A DNA stretch of 64,000 bases, from positions 215,046,255 through 215,110,254 of the forward strand of contig CM022303.1 of NCBI GenBank assembly GCA_011799875.1. The letters are read 5' to 3'. Shown here piece after piece: positions 10,835 through 22,480 of the stretch. Numbering within the stretch: position 1 is the stretch's first letter; each line of letters opens with the position of its first letter. The notes beneath the pieces are model-generated. The model was not told where the DNA came from. It was given only the letters and a program-made list of their open reading frames with translations, and made no database searches. The stretch comes from Thinopyrum elongatum (taxonomy: Eukaryota; Streptophyta; Magnoliopsida; Poales; Poaceae). The translations under genes were made by a program, and so were the position numbers.

Positions 10835-11530
10835 TTCACGTTCCATTGAGAAAATAATGTTGCGTACGTGCCATCGAATAGAATAACTTAATTTATAAAA
10901 AACGCACCACCGTGTCATGATCGAACTTTGATTCGTCCACGCGTGGTTCCCATGAACAACTACTACACTCGCCAAATTATCAGGTGAGCTGCCTCTTCGT
11001 ACAGAAATGAGCTCACCGTGTACCCGCGCGTGAGTATTAGGGAAAGAGGCAAAGAGTACCTGCGTCGGTGCCTGCACCTCTTCTCTTCATGCTCGTATTC
11101 CTTTTTTTTTGGTTGATTCGTGCACGTACTCCACCTACGTTCGTGACCGTTGGTGAGTCTCTCCTACTATACTTTTTTTTGCAAGAACTCTCCTACTATA
11201 CTTAACTCCATTTTCTTGCATGACACGTGGACCTGGATGCTAGATGTCCCACGTGTCGGCAAAACTTAGAAGAACGCTTTCCGACGACCGAGAAGAAGTA
11301 AGAAACCTCGCGATGGAGCGTCTAGACTCTTTAATATTTTTATTCAGCGATATAAAATCTACCCAATCTTCTCCATAGTAGACCAAAAGAGTCTGAAACA
11401 CGGCAGCCCAGTGTAGTTACATCATACATGGCCAACCCACGCTATCACCATATTTCTTGGCCTCTGTGCGACACCTAGCTCTAGTATATTCCACCAGCCT
11501 GTATCGCTTCTCGCTCCTCGTCTCTCTCAA
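10835..11530. repeat. Diverged duplicated segment, copy 2
   Basis: This is the partner of 1-410, in the same orientation. A further short piece of the same family (a TGCATGGCAGGTGGA-like start and GATGTCCCACATGTCGGC) occurs near 12910-12960, so the segment may exist as more than two copies. The block ATGTCCCACGTGTCGGC contains a CACGTG palindrome, but no gene is attached to it in the window. Confidence 0.6.
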
Positions 11531-11951
11531 AGTACGGCGGGCTGGCGATTTTGCCGTCTATTGAGGTCGGTTAACTCATCACTCGGTACCACATGTTAGC
11601 GACATGCCAAGGGCATTCAAAAAAAAATACTGTACTCTATTGTTATGCCAAGAAGAGGAAGCACTTTGACCGAAGGACCAAACGAGACAGGCGTGCTGTG
11701 CCGTGAGTGGGTCCAGTTTCTCGTTTTGAACTTGTTTGGTGTAGTAGTAACACTTGGTTTTGCACCTTCATAGAATGATGAAAACCCCCGCTAAAAAGGC
11801 ACTTTGCTTTCTTTTAATCCCGTCAACCATTCTTGTTTTGTGCATTAAATTGGTAAGTGCCATAACTAAGATATAATTAACCAATGCATGTAAAACATTC
11901 TTTAGTACTATAGTACTCCACACGCATGCATGCGTTGCGATTAGTACTACG
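11531..11951. other. Unassigned intergenic DNA
   Basis: No gene, RNA or repeat border was recognised between the duplicated segment and the MITE that follows. Confidence 0.5.
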
Positions 11952-11953
11952 TA

Positions 11954-12552
11954 CTCCCTTTATCCATATGTATATATAGGGCCTAATGTATTCTTCGAGG
12001 TTGCCTTTGACTATTGATAAGATTTTATATAATTTGAAAATTATATCATACGAAGATCCTTTCACGTACGAAATTGATGGTATGCTTTGAGCAACTTGCA
12101 TGTCCTATACTGCTCCTATTTTGGATACTCTAACTTAGCTAGAGGTTAGACTAACTCATGACTAACCCTGAACTAACTCTAGCCAAAGAGATGTTTGGAT
12201 GACAGGGTTAGATTGACAATAAATGCACTTGATGGAGAGAGAGAGAGAAGTGATTTTTCAGTGGGCCACACGAGAACTAACTCCAATTAGCACCACTTGG
12301 CTGGCGGGATAGAGAGAGAAAAGTGATTTTTCAGTGGGCCCAATGAGAACTAGCTCCAATTAGCACCTCTTGGGTGGGATAGTTTTTTTTGGTGGGTTAG
12401 GTGCAACTTGCTCCAATTTAACCCTCATGTTTGGATACTTTAGGGCAATTTGAGCCCCAACTAGCTCAAACTAACTCTAACCCATGGATCCAAACAGGGC
12501 CAATGTTAGTCTCGGAAAACGCATTAAGCCCTATATACATGGACAGACGGAG
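11954..12552. mobile_element. MITE with TA target duplication, interrupted by a second element
   Basis: The left end CTCCCTTTATCCATATG and the right end, read inverted as CTCCGTCTGTCCATG, continue into matching inverted arms (TATATAGGGCCTAATG against TATATAGGGCTTAATG). TA dinucleotides flank both ends (11952-11953 and 12553-12554), as in Tc1/mariner-type MITEs. Without the insert at 12111-12501 the element would be only ~210 bp, a normal MITE size. Confidence 0.7.
12111..12501. mobile_element. Foldback/MITE-like element nested in the MITE
   Basis: The right end, read inverted, is GGCCCTGTTTGGATCC, and the left end GCTCCTATTTTGGATAC is a diverged match to it. The interior holds an imperfect ~70-bp duplication (about 12233-12375) containing AAGTGATTTTTCAGTGGGCC and ACTCCAATTAGCACC twice. 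A target duplication is not clear, so the exact ends and superfamily are uncertain; there is no coding capacity. Confidence 0.55.
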
Positions 12553-12554
12553 TA

Positions 12555-13545
12555 CATGATACTAGCAAACGCTCACCATTAGTAGTAGTTCATTGGTTGG
12601 TTTCGATTTTTGATTTAGTTGTTGTGCTTCTACCGTCCAATATTCATGTGTGGTTGTTTCTAGAATAAAAAAAAGGAGGTAGTACTTACTGTGGGAAAGG
12701 TGAAGTGATGGTTGCTTCGCCCAAGAAACTTATTACTCTGGGAATATTGGAGTACCAGCAGATTCAACGAAGAGAGAAATGATGGTTGCTTCGTCCGAGC
12801 AACTTACTGTGGCGAAGGTGGGGCTCTGTGATTTGACTGCTCACTAGTGATTATTACTACGGCGCAACGACCGGGGTGAATCTCCCCTGCAGTTGTGCAC
12901 TCAATATTGCTGCATGGCAGGTGGAGCCGGATGAAGGATGTCCCACATGTCGGCGAAACAAAGTTGAATTGTTTCTGGCATTGCTATCAATCTTTCAGGA
13001 TTTGTTTATATGTACGCATAATTTTCCAGCATAATGAAATTGTACTGTGATGTTATGAAGGTTTCAACTTTGGTTCCCACAGAAAAAAAGGTTTCAACCT
13101 AGGATTCATGTGTCCTCTTGCCTCAAGATTGTCTCGTTACAACATTCCATCAAATACAAATGAAACTACCATGGCTGCTAATGCATCTCAATGGTTCGTA
13201 GATCAGCGCCAATATTCACATCACAACTGAAGACAAAGTTGTGAGAAGGTGTACAAATAAAGAAAAATATATAATTGATCGATGCTGAGCGTATATACAG
13301 TTGACTTCTCATATCATGCACATTACTAGCATCACAACAGAGCCAATAGTGTTGTTGTACATGTAGACCCATGGTACCCATCTGAAATCTTGTTGTGCCG
13401 TGTAGTTTCCCACACTTTGTATTCTTTCAGTGCTGCTTTGTCTTGAACTGATATGATTTGAACCGTGTCTCTATTTTGATTTGGCAAGACAAAGCAGTGA
13501 CCATAGGACATAGATATATGTTTGTTTGATGCTTTTATTATGTAC
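12555..13545. other. Unassigned intergenic DNA
   Basis: Apart from a short piece related to the 1-410/10835-11530 family near 12910-12960, no gene or transposon border was recognised. Confidence 0.5.
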
Positions 13546-13547
13546 TA

Positions 13548-13670
13548 CTCCCTCCGTCCCAAAATTCTTGTCTTAGATTTGTCTAAATGCGGATGTATCT
13601 AGTTACGTTTTAGTGTTAGATACATCTGTATCTAGACAAATCTAAGACAAGAATTTTGGGACGGAGGGAG
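13548..13670. mobile_element. Stowaway-type MITE, nearly full palindrome
   Basis: The 123-bp element starts CTCCCTCCGTCCCAAAATTC and ends with its inverse. The arms match perfectly for about 38 bases and imperfectly beyond, leaving only a short loop. TA duplications flank it (13546-13547 and 13671-13672). This is the standard Stowaway structure in Triticeae. An RNA reading through it would fold into a long hairpin. Confidence 0.93.
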
Positions 13671-14171
13671 TACTTGGCAATAGAAAACTTGGTAGTTTAA
13701 TCCTGTCCAACTTACTAATGAACTGGTTCACCGAAATGAGTTTCATATACTAGTACATGCTAAACCTGTTATGTGTCTGCTTGTTTCTTCTTTTAGAATG
13801 CTGACAGAATATTGGGGAAGAGTGCCTTATTAAGCAATGGTAAAGGAAGTAATGCAGATAAGGTTCAGGATAGTGAGACATCCTTGTTGGTCTCCAACAA
13901 AGCTGATAAAACAGCTAAGGAAAACTATTTTGAAGACAGTGAGACAACCCCAAAGTCCTGTCTTGGTGTAGTGTTCGAGTTACTGGCCACTACCGCTGGC
14001 ACAAGCTATTCAAACTCACTGTCTGAATCAGTTCGGTATCTTGAGTCTCAACTACAAGCTGAAAGACATCGATCAGCTGTGCTGCAACAAGAAGCCGAAG
14101 GACTGCAGAAGTCCCTGGAGAATTCAGGTGCATACTTTCTGGTGCAACAGCAAGTGTTGGAGGATTTTAGT

Positions 14172-17007
14172 TGTAACATCCCAAATTTTCAATTTGGAAT
14201 GTTATGCATAGGTCATCCATGCATATCATATTTTATTGCATTTCATTTTGCGATCCTCGAAATCCTGAGCAACTCAAGGACCACGGAGAGAGTTGGGGAT
14301 TTCACCGTTTTCATATTTGAATTTTCTCAAATATTGAAACAGGGATCAATTTGGTTTAACTATTTTTCTCTCCGAAAATATTTCATATTAAAAATATATG
14401 AGAGGAGATAATATGACTTCTCCAAAATAAATGGAATATTGGAGGAAAAATATTAAAATCAAATAAATATTTTATTTGGATTTTTATTGCCATTTTATTT
14501 GAATTTAGAAAAATATGCATTTTTCAAAATTGCATTAGAGTCCCAAATAAATGTTTACCCTGTCCGGGAGATTTTTAGAGGACGGGGAAAATTTATTTCG
14601 GGAATTTTGGAGTCCGTTTAGTATTTCTTTTATTTGTTTTTCTGCGCGGAATTATTTTTAAAAAATAAAAAAATCCGCCGGACCGAACTGGGCCGAAGCC
14701 CAGCCGGCCCAGCCGCCCCGCGCCGCCTTCCCGTCCCGTGCCGGAGACGGACTCGCCGGAGGAGTCCGCCGCCGCCGCACCTCTCCCGTCGCCCCTTCCC
14801 CAAGCCGCCACCCCTCCCCCTCTTTAAAAGCCGACCCGGGGCCCCCCCTGGAGCCCCAAGCCGCCGCCGCCGCCTGCCCTCGCCGCGCCGCCTCGCTGCT
14901 GCTGCCACTGCCGCCGCTCGCCGCTGCCGGACGCCGCTGCCGGACGCCGCCGCCGCTCGCGTCGCGCCGCCCGCCGCGCCGTGCCGCCGCACCGCGCGCG
15001 CCCCGCCCCGTCGCCTCGCCGCCGCCGCCGTCCCGCCGACCGCCGGAGGTAGCCGCCGCCGCCGTCGGTTTCGTGAGAAAAAACGATCGGTTTTTGTTTA
15101 AACCCTAGATCTAGATTTGGTTTTTTTTAAATTCCGGTTTATTCTTTTTTAGATCGGTTTTCCGTCGGTTTAGTTATTTAGCGGACGTTCGTCCGTACGT
15201 TCGTTTTAACGAACGGTTTTCACCGTTTAACCGCAGACAGCGAACGTTCGTTCGTTAGCCTGTTCGTTAGTTTTTCTTTTTCTCGGATTTTCCGCGATTA
15301 TTTTCGATCGCGATTTCTGATCCGATTTTCGTTTTAGTATAACTTTTTGCTCGTTTGTCGGAATCAGGCGATTCAAGCGCCTAGATCTTCGTCTCGAAGC
15401 CCTCTTTCTGTTTAACCAACTTAAACAAGTTTTTGCTACTGTAAAATTTGACTTTAGTCCAGATTAGTAATCGAAGCTTGTTTCTTTCGCAGTTTGAGTT
15501 TCGTTGCTCCGTTTGATTCGATTCTTTTTGCAAACCGGAGTTCTTCAGTTGAACTTTCTGGTTAGGTCTTCTCATTTGGGTTTTACCCGTGCATCTTTGC
15601 TTGATTGCTTATGTATGCTATTGTTTGTTTGCGATAGAATTCCCGGAGTGCGAAGCGTGCTACTACGAGTCCCTAGGTTTTGCGGATCGTCAGCAAGGCA
15701 AGTAACACATTGATCATACTTCTTCATTACCCAGTTTTTATGCATTAGTTTTGACCCTCAAATATTGCATGATTAGGATGTGATTAACTTGTGGGTACTG
15801 GGAAGTAGATGATGAGGTAGAACCTATTGCCCTTTTAATAACAAACCCTTGGGAGTTACTTCTACGCTATGCTTATGTTGCCATGCTATGCTCGTAGACG
15901 TGGATTGGGTTTTGAGTGTATCCATGACAGATGTGAGATTTTTAATTAATGGTCAACTTAAGGTGGCAACTTTAATACACATCTGGGTGGATTGCTTGTT
16001 TGGGCACCTGGGGATATACCAGTGTTGTCCTAGGAGATCCCGGGGATATACCGTGTGATCCTCCTACGGTCCGCCACCCAGGCTCAAAGGGATCATAAGA
16101 TTATTCATGCTAGAAACTTCCGTGTGCAGCCACAAGCTATTATGGGCTCTAGCATAGTTGAGTATGTTGCAGGACCTCTTTCAGTGGTAGGCTAGCAGAT
16201 GTAGGGGAAAGTAGGTGTAACTGTCTACCCAGAGTAAAGAGTAAATGCTTCAGAAAGACTGTGTCTCGGTCATCCGTTTCTCAAACACCATGAAGTGCGA
16301 GAAATCCAACGGAGGAGATCGAGTCTTGTGGGGAAAAGTGCACAAACCTCTGCAGAGTGTACAAACTAATCATGATTAGCCGTGTCCCTGGTTATGGACA
16401 TCTTGAGTATCTGGTTCTTGGATCATCATATTGAATCCCATCACTCTAAATTAATTTGTTGGGATTAATGATTACTTTTAATTGGGATTGAGAGGGGGAT
16501 TTACCTTCTCAATGTTCAACAACCACCATGATAGTTAAATAAGATATATTCCTTTGTTGTAGGGAAAAATTAGCTTTTCGCAAAACAGTATAACCCTAGA
16601 GCTTTTCCACCAGCCAAATATGCATGTAGTATTAGCAATTATTCTGTTCATTGCTCTACTGTGTTATATTGCCAGCATATTCCATGTGCTGACCCGTTTC
16701 GGGCTGCAACGTATCATGTTGCAGACTTTTCAGACGAAGAGTAAGGTGTGCTAGGTCGTTGTCGTGCACTCAGCTATGCCGTTGGAGTTGATGGACTCAC
16801 CTTATCTTCCAAGCCTTCCGCTGTTATCTTATTTAGATGGCCTTAAGCCATATTTATTGTAATCAGTTCTCTTTTGAGACATTCGATGTAATAAGTGTGT
16901 GATTGCACTCTGTTATAAATCCTTCGAGTACTGTGTGTGTCAGCATTACCGATCCAGGGATGACACTTGAACACAGAGATTCGATCCATTCGGGTCGGGT
17001 CGCTACA
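14172..17007 (+). repeat. Tekay 5' LTR
   Basis: The LTR has an A/T-rich first ~480 bases, a CpG-dense middle (about 14670-15065, almost pure C/G) behind a CTCTTTAAAAGCC TATA-like box near 14819-14831, then a cluster of inverted CGTTCG/CGAACG motifs at about 15183-15271. A long open frame over the GC-rich part exists on both strands and is most likely a by-product of base composition. Confidence 0.95.
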
Positions 17008-17011
17008 GAGA

Positions 17012-17024
17012 TGGTATCAGAGCA
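17012..17024 (+). promoter_or_regulatory. Tekay primer binding site (initiator Met tRNA type)
   Basis: TGGTATCAGAGCA begins four bases after the LTR and matches the complement of the plant initiator Met tRNA 3' end. Confidence 0.92.
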
Positions 17025-17115
17025 CACGCTGAATGTTGGACACGACCACTAAGAAAAGCCATAGGTCACTCTTCTCTACTCATTTCTGACTTCTCTCCAT
17101 CTTCTATTCTCTAGG

Positions 17116-17859
17116 ATGGCAGACTCAAGGAACAAGTTTACACAACCGGATGAAGACACACCTTTTGGACGACACTTGAAGGAAGTCACTAGGTACCTGA
17201 ACATCGGAATACCAAGCTTCACCGGGACCTACACCGCCACTGTACCAGAAGAGGAGCGTTGGATGATTCGAGTTCAAATTCCAGGAAGGACATTCACGCC
17301 AGTTACGGAGCCCATAGAGTTTTCCTTTGATGCACCAACCTGGAGTCTAGGAAAGAGCATGGCAGCCCACATCGCCATGGGACGCATCGGCGAGGTGTAT
17401 CACAAGGATCTTAAGGACACAATCTACCAGTTATGTGGGCGCCGAGATGAGCAATGGGAGATGATCAGCACCCGGAGGGACAGGTCCATTGCAGCTTTCA
17501 TCCAGGAGTTAAACCAGCACATTTGTCGACAGGAGAACCAGATGTGTGCAAGCATGATAGATTTGAAAAAGGTGATGACCAGGAACATGGAGCTAGAAGA
17601 GGAACTCAAGTCTACACACGATGGATACGAGGAGGAAATCGCAATACTAGTGGAGAAGAATGACGACCTGACAAGGAAACTAGGAGTATTCATGGGAGAC
17701 CCCGCGCCCGGAGAAGAAGACGACGAACCTGAGGAAATTCGATCTGAAGACTACATCATCATCGACGACACCGACTCCGACCCCGACAGTAGTGATGATG
17801 ATTATGAAGACGAAGCTGGAGCGGATATCATGGAGTCTTCCACCGATCAAAATTTCTAG
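17116..17859 (+). CDS. Extra ORF between primer site and gag, function unknown
   Basis: This intact 247-codon frame starts in a favourable context (GGATGGC) about 90 bases after the primer site and is in the element's sense direction. I do not recognise a domain. The first ~120 residues look globular, residues about 120-195 are charged and helix-prone (RNMELEEELK), and the tail from about 200 is very acidic (DDTDSDPDSSDDDYEDE). It has no zinc knuckle and does not look like Gag. It is uninterrupted, whereas gag next to it is broken. The start is immediately preceded by a pyrimidine-rich stretch ending CTATTCTCTAG, which resembles a 3' splice site. Whether a protein is made is unknown. Confidence 0.7.
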   Translation: MADSRNKFTQPDEDTPFGRHLKEVTRYLNIGIPSFTGTYTATVPEEERWMIRVQIPGRTFTPVTEPIEFSFDAPTWSLGKSMAAHIAMGRIGEVYHKDLKDTIYQLCGRRDEQWEMISTRRDRSIAAFIQELNQHICRQENQMCASMIDLKKVMTRNMELEEELKSTHDGYEEEIAILVEKNDDLTRKLGVFMGDPAPGEEDDEPEEIRSEDYIIIDDTDSDPDSSDDDYEDEAGADIMESSTDQNF

Positions 17860-18059
17860 ATGACCACCATATTATCATTAGTATTTTCCCCATGTAAATA
17901 GTAATAGTCCGAGCACTTTTGTAACGGTAGTTAGATCGATTGTATGCTCTTGCTTGAATTGAGTGGTGTGTTATGAATGTGTTTGTCTCATGTGCATATG
18001 GGTAGTGCTTTCTCACTAGACCTTACTCTATTCTAATCTCTTCCCTCTAAACCCATCAG

Positions 18060-19135
18060 ATGCCTCCGAGATGCGACACCGGATTTGTTTTCCCACCGGA
18101 GCTCACTCAGTTGATTCAACAGCAGAATACCCTGATGCAGCTACTAGTTCAGAACCAAGGCAACAACAACAACAACAACCCACCGCCACCACCACCAGTT
18201 GACAACTTAGCCCGTTTTCTGAGGTTGCAGCCGCCGGTGTTTTCCAGTAGCACCGAGCCAATAGTTGCGGATGACTGGCTGCGCAGGATTGGAAGAGAGT
18301 TGACCACCGCAGGATGCACAGACGCTGAGAAGGTGCGTTATGCCGCACATCAATTGGATGGACCCGCAGCCTCATGGTGGGAGAATTACACAGCCACATT
18401 CCCTATAGCCAATGTCACTTGGGATCAGTTTCAGCAAGCTTTCCGCACTGCACATGTCTCAGCAGGAGCTATGAGCATGAAGAAGCGTGAGTTTCGCAAC
18501 TTACGCCAGGGAAACCGTACCGTGGGGCAGTACGTGGATGAGTTCAGTAAATTAGCTCGCTATGCCCCGGATGATGTGGCCACTGATGCCGCGAAGCAGG
18601 AGAAGTTTATGGAAGGGTTGAATGATGAGCTGAGTATGCAGTTGATGGTGGCAACATTCAACAACTACCAGGAGTTGGTAGACAAAGCTCTTATGATTGA
18701 AGGGAAAGCAAGCAGCAGATTGATAGCCGCAAAGAGGAAGTAGGCGACAAGGGAAGTTCAACTCAGGAGCTCAGCAGAAGCCCCGGTTCACCCCGAACTC
18801 GGGAGGACTTGTTCATAACCATGGAGGTCATAACCACAATGGAGGAAGTTCACACAACCATAATGGCCACAAGAACGGAAATGGACATGGAGCAGGCAGT
18901 AATCAGAACCGCTCTAACCCAGCCACACCCGCCAAGAAGGATCAAAGCCACGTTACCTGTTTCAAGTGCGGGAAGACTGGACATTATGCCAACGAATGTC
19001 CAGAATTGAAGAACGGCAATGGTAATGGAAGCGCTGGGAAGAAGCCCAATCCATTCAACCGAGGACAAGTGAACCACGTGAACGTGGAGGAGGTTGAGGA
19101 GCAGCCTGATGCAGTTATCGGTAAGTTTTTGGTTA
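18060..19135 (+). pseudogene. Tekay gag, frame-broken
   Basis: The first part (18060-18743, 227 codons) is a Ty3-type Gag: an N-terminal Gln-rich start with poly-Asn and poly-Pro, then the retrotransposon Gag core with ASWWENYTATF and FRNLRQGNRTVGQYVDEF. It stops at TAG 18741-18743. The downstream zinc knuckle (CFKCGKTGHYANEC, near 18960-19000) is in another frame, so one frame change lies close to 18740. A second change is needed near the T-run at about 19139 to enter protease. The start lies directly after CCCATCAG, again acceptor-like. Tekay elements usually encode Gag-Pol in one frame, so these are probably lesions rather than programmed shifts. Confidence 0.8.
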
Positions 19136-22100
19136 AGTTTTTTTACTGCAATTGTTCTTTTCGATACTGGTGCATCGCATTCATACATATCAAGGGGATT
19201 CGTGGATAAGTATAAGTTGCCCACTAAGGTACTTAGGACACCCATGTTAGTAAGATCACCCGGTGCGGAGTATATGGCAAGACAAGGATGTTTTCAGATG
19301 CCATTGATCATTGGAAGTCATGTTTTCCCCTCAGACCTGATAGTTTTGAAGTCACAAGGATTGGATGTGATACTAGGCATGGATTGGCTATCGATGTATG
19401 GAGGAAGCATCGATTGTGCGAGTAAGTCGATTTCGCTTACCACCCCGGAGGGAAAAAGGATCAAGTATGTATCTAGGCATGTGCCTAGAAGGAGCCAAGT
19501 AAATTCTCTCACGGGAGTTGTTCAGGAGGAGGTGCCTATTGTGAAGGATTACCCAGATGTATTTCCAGAGGAGTTACCAGGCATGCCGCCGGATCGAGAC
19601 ATTGAATTCTTGATAGAGTTGTTGCCAGGCACCAGACCAATATCAAAGAGACCATACCGGATGCCCGCAAATGATCTGGAGGAGATTAAGAAGCAGATCA
19701 AGGAATTATTGGAGAAAGGTTACATTCGACGAAGTTCATCACCGTGGGGAGCCCCAGTGCTCTTAGTTGAGAAGAAGGATGGATCCTTGAGAATGGTTGT
19801 TGATTATCGTGCATTGAATGAAGTGACGATTAAGAACAAGTACCCACTGCCAATGATTAATGATTTGTTTGATCAGTTACAAGGAGCTAAAGTGTTCTCC
19901 AAGATCGATCTGAGATCAGGGTATCACCAGCTGAAGATCCGAGAACAGGATATACCTAAGACAGCCTTCACCACCCGGTATGGGCTATATGAGTACACAG
20001 TTATGTCATTTGGATTGACTAATGCCCCTGCCTATTTCATGAGTATGATGAACAAGGTGTTCATGGAGTTCTTGGATAAGTTTGTCATGGTGTTCATTGA
20101 TGATATCTTGGTATACTCAAAGAATGAAGAGGAGCACAAGGAGCATCTACGTTTAGTTCTCGAGAAGCTCAGGGAACATCAGTTGTATGCCAAGTTCAGC
20201 AAATGTGAGTTTTGGTTGAAGGAAGTTGGATTTCTTGGACATGTTATATCGGGCGAAGGTATAGCAGTAGACCCCACTAAGGTTCAGTCTGTCACTGAGT
20301 GGTTGGCACCCACCTCAGTAGGGGAGATCCGCAGTTTTCTTGGACTTGCAGGATATTATCGGAGATTTATCGAGAATTTTTCTAAGATTGCGAAGCCTAT
20401 GACGGAGTTACTGAAGAAGGACACTAAGTTCAAATGGACAGATGAATGTGAGGCAAGTTTTCAGGAACTGAAGAAACGTTTGGTTACAGCCCCAGTTCTG
20501 ATTCTGCCAGATATACGCAAGGATTTCCAAGTGTATTGCGACGCTTCTCGCTTAGGACTGGGAGGAGTACTTATGCAGGAAGGAAGAGTTGTTTCATATG
20601 CCTCACGTCAGCTTCGGCCACATGAGTTGAATTATGCCACGCATGACTTGGAGTTAGCAGCTGTAGTTCATGCACTTAAGACTTGGAGACATTTTCTTAT
20701 TGGGAACCGTTGTGATGTGTACACGGATCACAAGAGCTTGAAGTATATTTTCACTCAGAAGGAGCTGAACCTCAGACAGAGGAGATGGTTGGAACTTATA
20801 AAGGATTATGATATGAAGTTGCATTATCATCCAGGAAAGGCCAATGTCGTAGCAGACGCTTTGAGCCGGAAAAGTTATGTCAATACCCTCAAAAGCGGAG
20901 GTTTACCAAAGGGGTTATCCGAAGATCTCAGGGAGTTTCGTTTGGGGATAGTCCCTAGAGGTTTTGTCGTAGTTATGGAAGTTCAGTCAACATTATTGGG
21001 AAGGATTCGAGAAGCTCAGAAAGAGGACAAAGAAATTGCCGAGATAAAGGATAGAATGCGCAAAGGAAAAGCCAAAGGTTTTCGTGAAGATGAGCGCGAC
21101 ACCTTATGGTTTGAGGACCGTGTGTATGTACCCAATAATGCCGAGATCAGGAAGTTGATACTACAGGAGGCTCATGACTCGCCATACTCGATACACCCCG
21201 GAAACACCAAGATGTATTTGGACTTAAAAGAGCGTTTCTGGTGGACGGGTATGAAGAGGGATATTGCTGAGTATGTAGCCGTATGTGATGTATGTCGGAG
21301 AGTGAAGGCAGAGCATCAGAAGCCCGCAGGATTGCTACAGCCTATGCCAATACCCGAATGGAAGTGGGATAAACTTGGCATGGATTTCATCACCGGATTA
21401 CCCAGGACCCGATCAGGATATGATTCTATCTGGGTAGTAGTGGATCGTTTGACCAAAGTAGCTCACTTTATTCCAGTGAAAACCACATATACGAGTGCGA
21501 AGTTGGCCAAGATATATATGACCAGGATCGTATGTCTGCACGGAGTTCCGAGGACCATCATATCAGATAGAGGAACCCAGTTTACTTCCAAGTTTTGGCG
21601 CCAACTACACCAGACATTGGGAACCAGGCTAGAGTTTAGTACAGCTTTTCATCCGCAGACAGATGGACAGACCGAGAGAGTCAATCAGATTCTGGAGGAC
21701 ATGTTAAGAGCTTGTGCGCTAGATTATGGATCTAGTTGGGATGACAATTTGCCCTACGCGGAGTTCTCATACAACAACAGCTACCAAGCCAGTTTGAAGA
21801 TGGCACCTTTCGAGGCTTTGTATGGAAGGAGGTGCAGAACACCGTTGATGTGGGATGAAGTTGGAGACCGTCAGTTGTTTGGACCGGATTTGATTAAGGA
21901 ATCCGAAGAGAAGGTTAAGCTGATTCGAGATAGACTGAAAGTAGCCCAGTCCAGACAGAAGAGTTATGCCGATCCAAAACGCAAGGAGGTAACCTATGAA
22001 GTCGGAGAAAGAGCATATCTACGAGTATCACCCTTACGAGGAGTGAAACGTTTTGGAGTTAAAGGAAAGTTAGCCCCGAGGTTTGTAGGACCATACCGAG

Positions 22101-22468
22101 TATTGGAACGTATGGGTGAAGTTGCCTACAAGTTGGAATTGCCCGAAGGACTGTCAGGAGTTCATGATGTGTTTCACGTTTCCCAGTTGAAGAAGTGCCA
22201 TGCGGAGATGGCTGATATTTCTCTAAGAGATACAGTGCCCCTAGAAGCAATTCAATTGGATAGTGATCTAACCTACGAGGAGAAACCCGTCAAGATTCTC
22301 GAGTTTGCCAGCCGAGTTACACGCAACAAAGTTATCAAGTTTTGCAAAGTTCAGTGGAGTCACCATACCGAAGATGAAGCCACCTGGGAGCGCGAAGAAG
22401 ACCTCCGGAAGGACCACCCACACCTATTTTCTAGCCAACCCGAATCTCGAGGGCGAGATTCATCTTAA
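19094..22468 (+). CDS. Tekay Pol: protease, RT-RNase H, integrase, chromodomain
   Basis: This 1124-codon frame is open throughout. Its first ~15 codons overlap the gag frame and are probably not authentic; real homology begins around LFDTGASH (protease, D24). RT spans about 165-380 with FIDDILVYS (334-342), followed by RNase H (about 480-590, with YCDASRLG and YTDHKSL), an integrase zinc region (H694/H701, C731, C734) and core residues D764, D825, E861 ([20 protein letters not shown]). The C-terminal ~50 residues ([20 protein letters not shown], then [12 protein letters not shown]) form a chromodomain-like module, in related elements linked to targeting of heterochromatin. Enzymatically it looks complete, but it lacks an in-frame connection to Gag. 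Confidence 0.93.
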   Translation: MRSSLMQLSVSFWLSFFTAIVLFDTGASHSYISRGFVDKYKLPTKVLRTPMLVRSPGAEYMARQGCFQMPLIIGSHVFPSDLIVLKSQGLDVILGMDWLSMYGGSIDCASKSISLTTPEGKRIKYVSRHVPRRSQVNSLTGVVQEEVPIVKDYPDVFPEELPGMPPDRDIEFLIELLPGTRPISKRPYRMPANDLEEIKKQIKELLEKGYIRRSSSPWGAPVLLVEKKDGSLRMVVDYRALNEVTIKNKYPLPMINDLFDQLQGAKVFSKIDLRSGYHQLKIREQDIPKTAFTTRYGLYEYTVMSFGLTNAPAYFMSMMNKVFMEFLDKFVMVFIDDILVYSKNEEEHKEHLRLVLEKLREHQLYAKFSKCEFWLKEVGFLGHVISGEGIAVDPTKVQSVTEWLAPTSVGEIRSFLGLAGYYRRFIENFSKIAKPMTELLKKDTKFKWTDECEASFQELKKRLVTAPVLILPDIRKDFQVYCDASRLGLGGVLMQEGRVVSYASRQLRPHELNYATHDLELAAVVHALKTWRHFLIGNRCDVYTDHKSLKYIFTQKELNLRQRRWLELIKDYDMKLHYHPGKANVVADALSRKSYVNTLKSGGLPKGLSEDLREFRLGIVPRGFVVVMEVQSTLLGRIREAQKEDKEIAEIKDRMRKGKAKGFREDERDTLWFEDRVYVPNNAEIRKLILQEAHDSPYSIHPGNTKMYLDLKERFWWTGMKRDIAEYVAVCDVCRRVKAEHQKPAGLLQPMPIPEWKWDKLGMDFITGLPRTRSGYDSIWVVVDRLTKVAHFIPVKTTYTSAKLAKIYMTRIVCLHGVPRTIISDRGTQFTSKFWRQLHQTLGTRLEFSTAFHPQTDGQTERVNQILEDMLRACALDYGSSWDDNLPYAEFSYNNSYQASLKMAPFEALYGRRCRTPLMWDEVGDRQLFGPDLIKESEEKVKLIRDRLKVAQSRQKSYADPKRKEVTYEVGERAYLRVSPLRGVKRFGVKGKLAPRFVGPYRVLERMGEVAYKLELPEGLSGVHDVFHVSQLKKCHAEMADISLRDTVPLEAIQLDSDLTYEEKPVKILEFASRVTRNKVIKFCKVQWSHHTEDEATWEREEDLRKDHPHLFSSQPESRGRDSS

Positions 22469-22480
22469 GGGGGGTAGGTT
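22465..22480 (+). promoter_or_regulatory. Tekay polypurine tract
   Basis: TTAAGGGGGGTAGGTT precedes the 3' LTR directly. It overlaps or abuts the end of pol, as in related elements. Confidence 0.85.

Noticed and set aside
14634..15101. 155-codon frame in the Tekay LTR (and its copy at 22943-23410), with another long frame on the opposite strand
   Set aside because: It overlies an almost pure GC stretch rich in Arg, Pro and Ala codons on both strands. Such frames appear by composition alone, and the region looks like promoter/leader.
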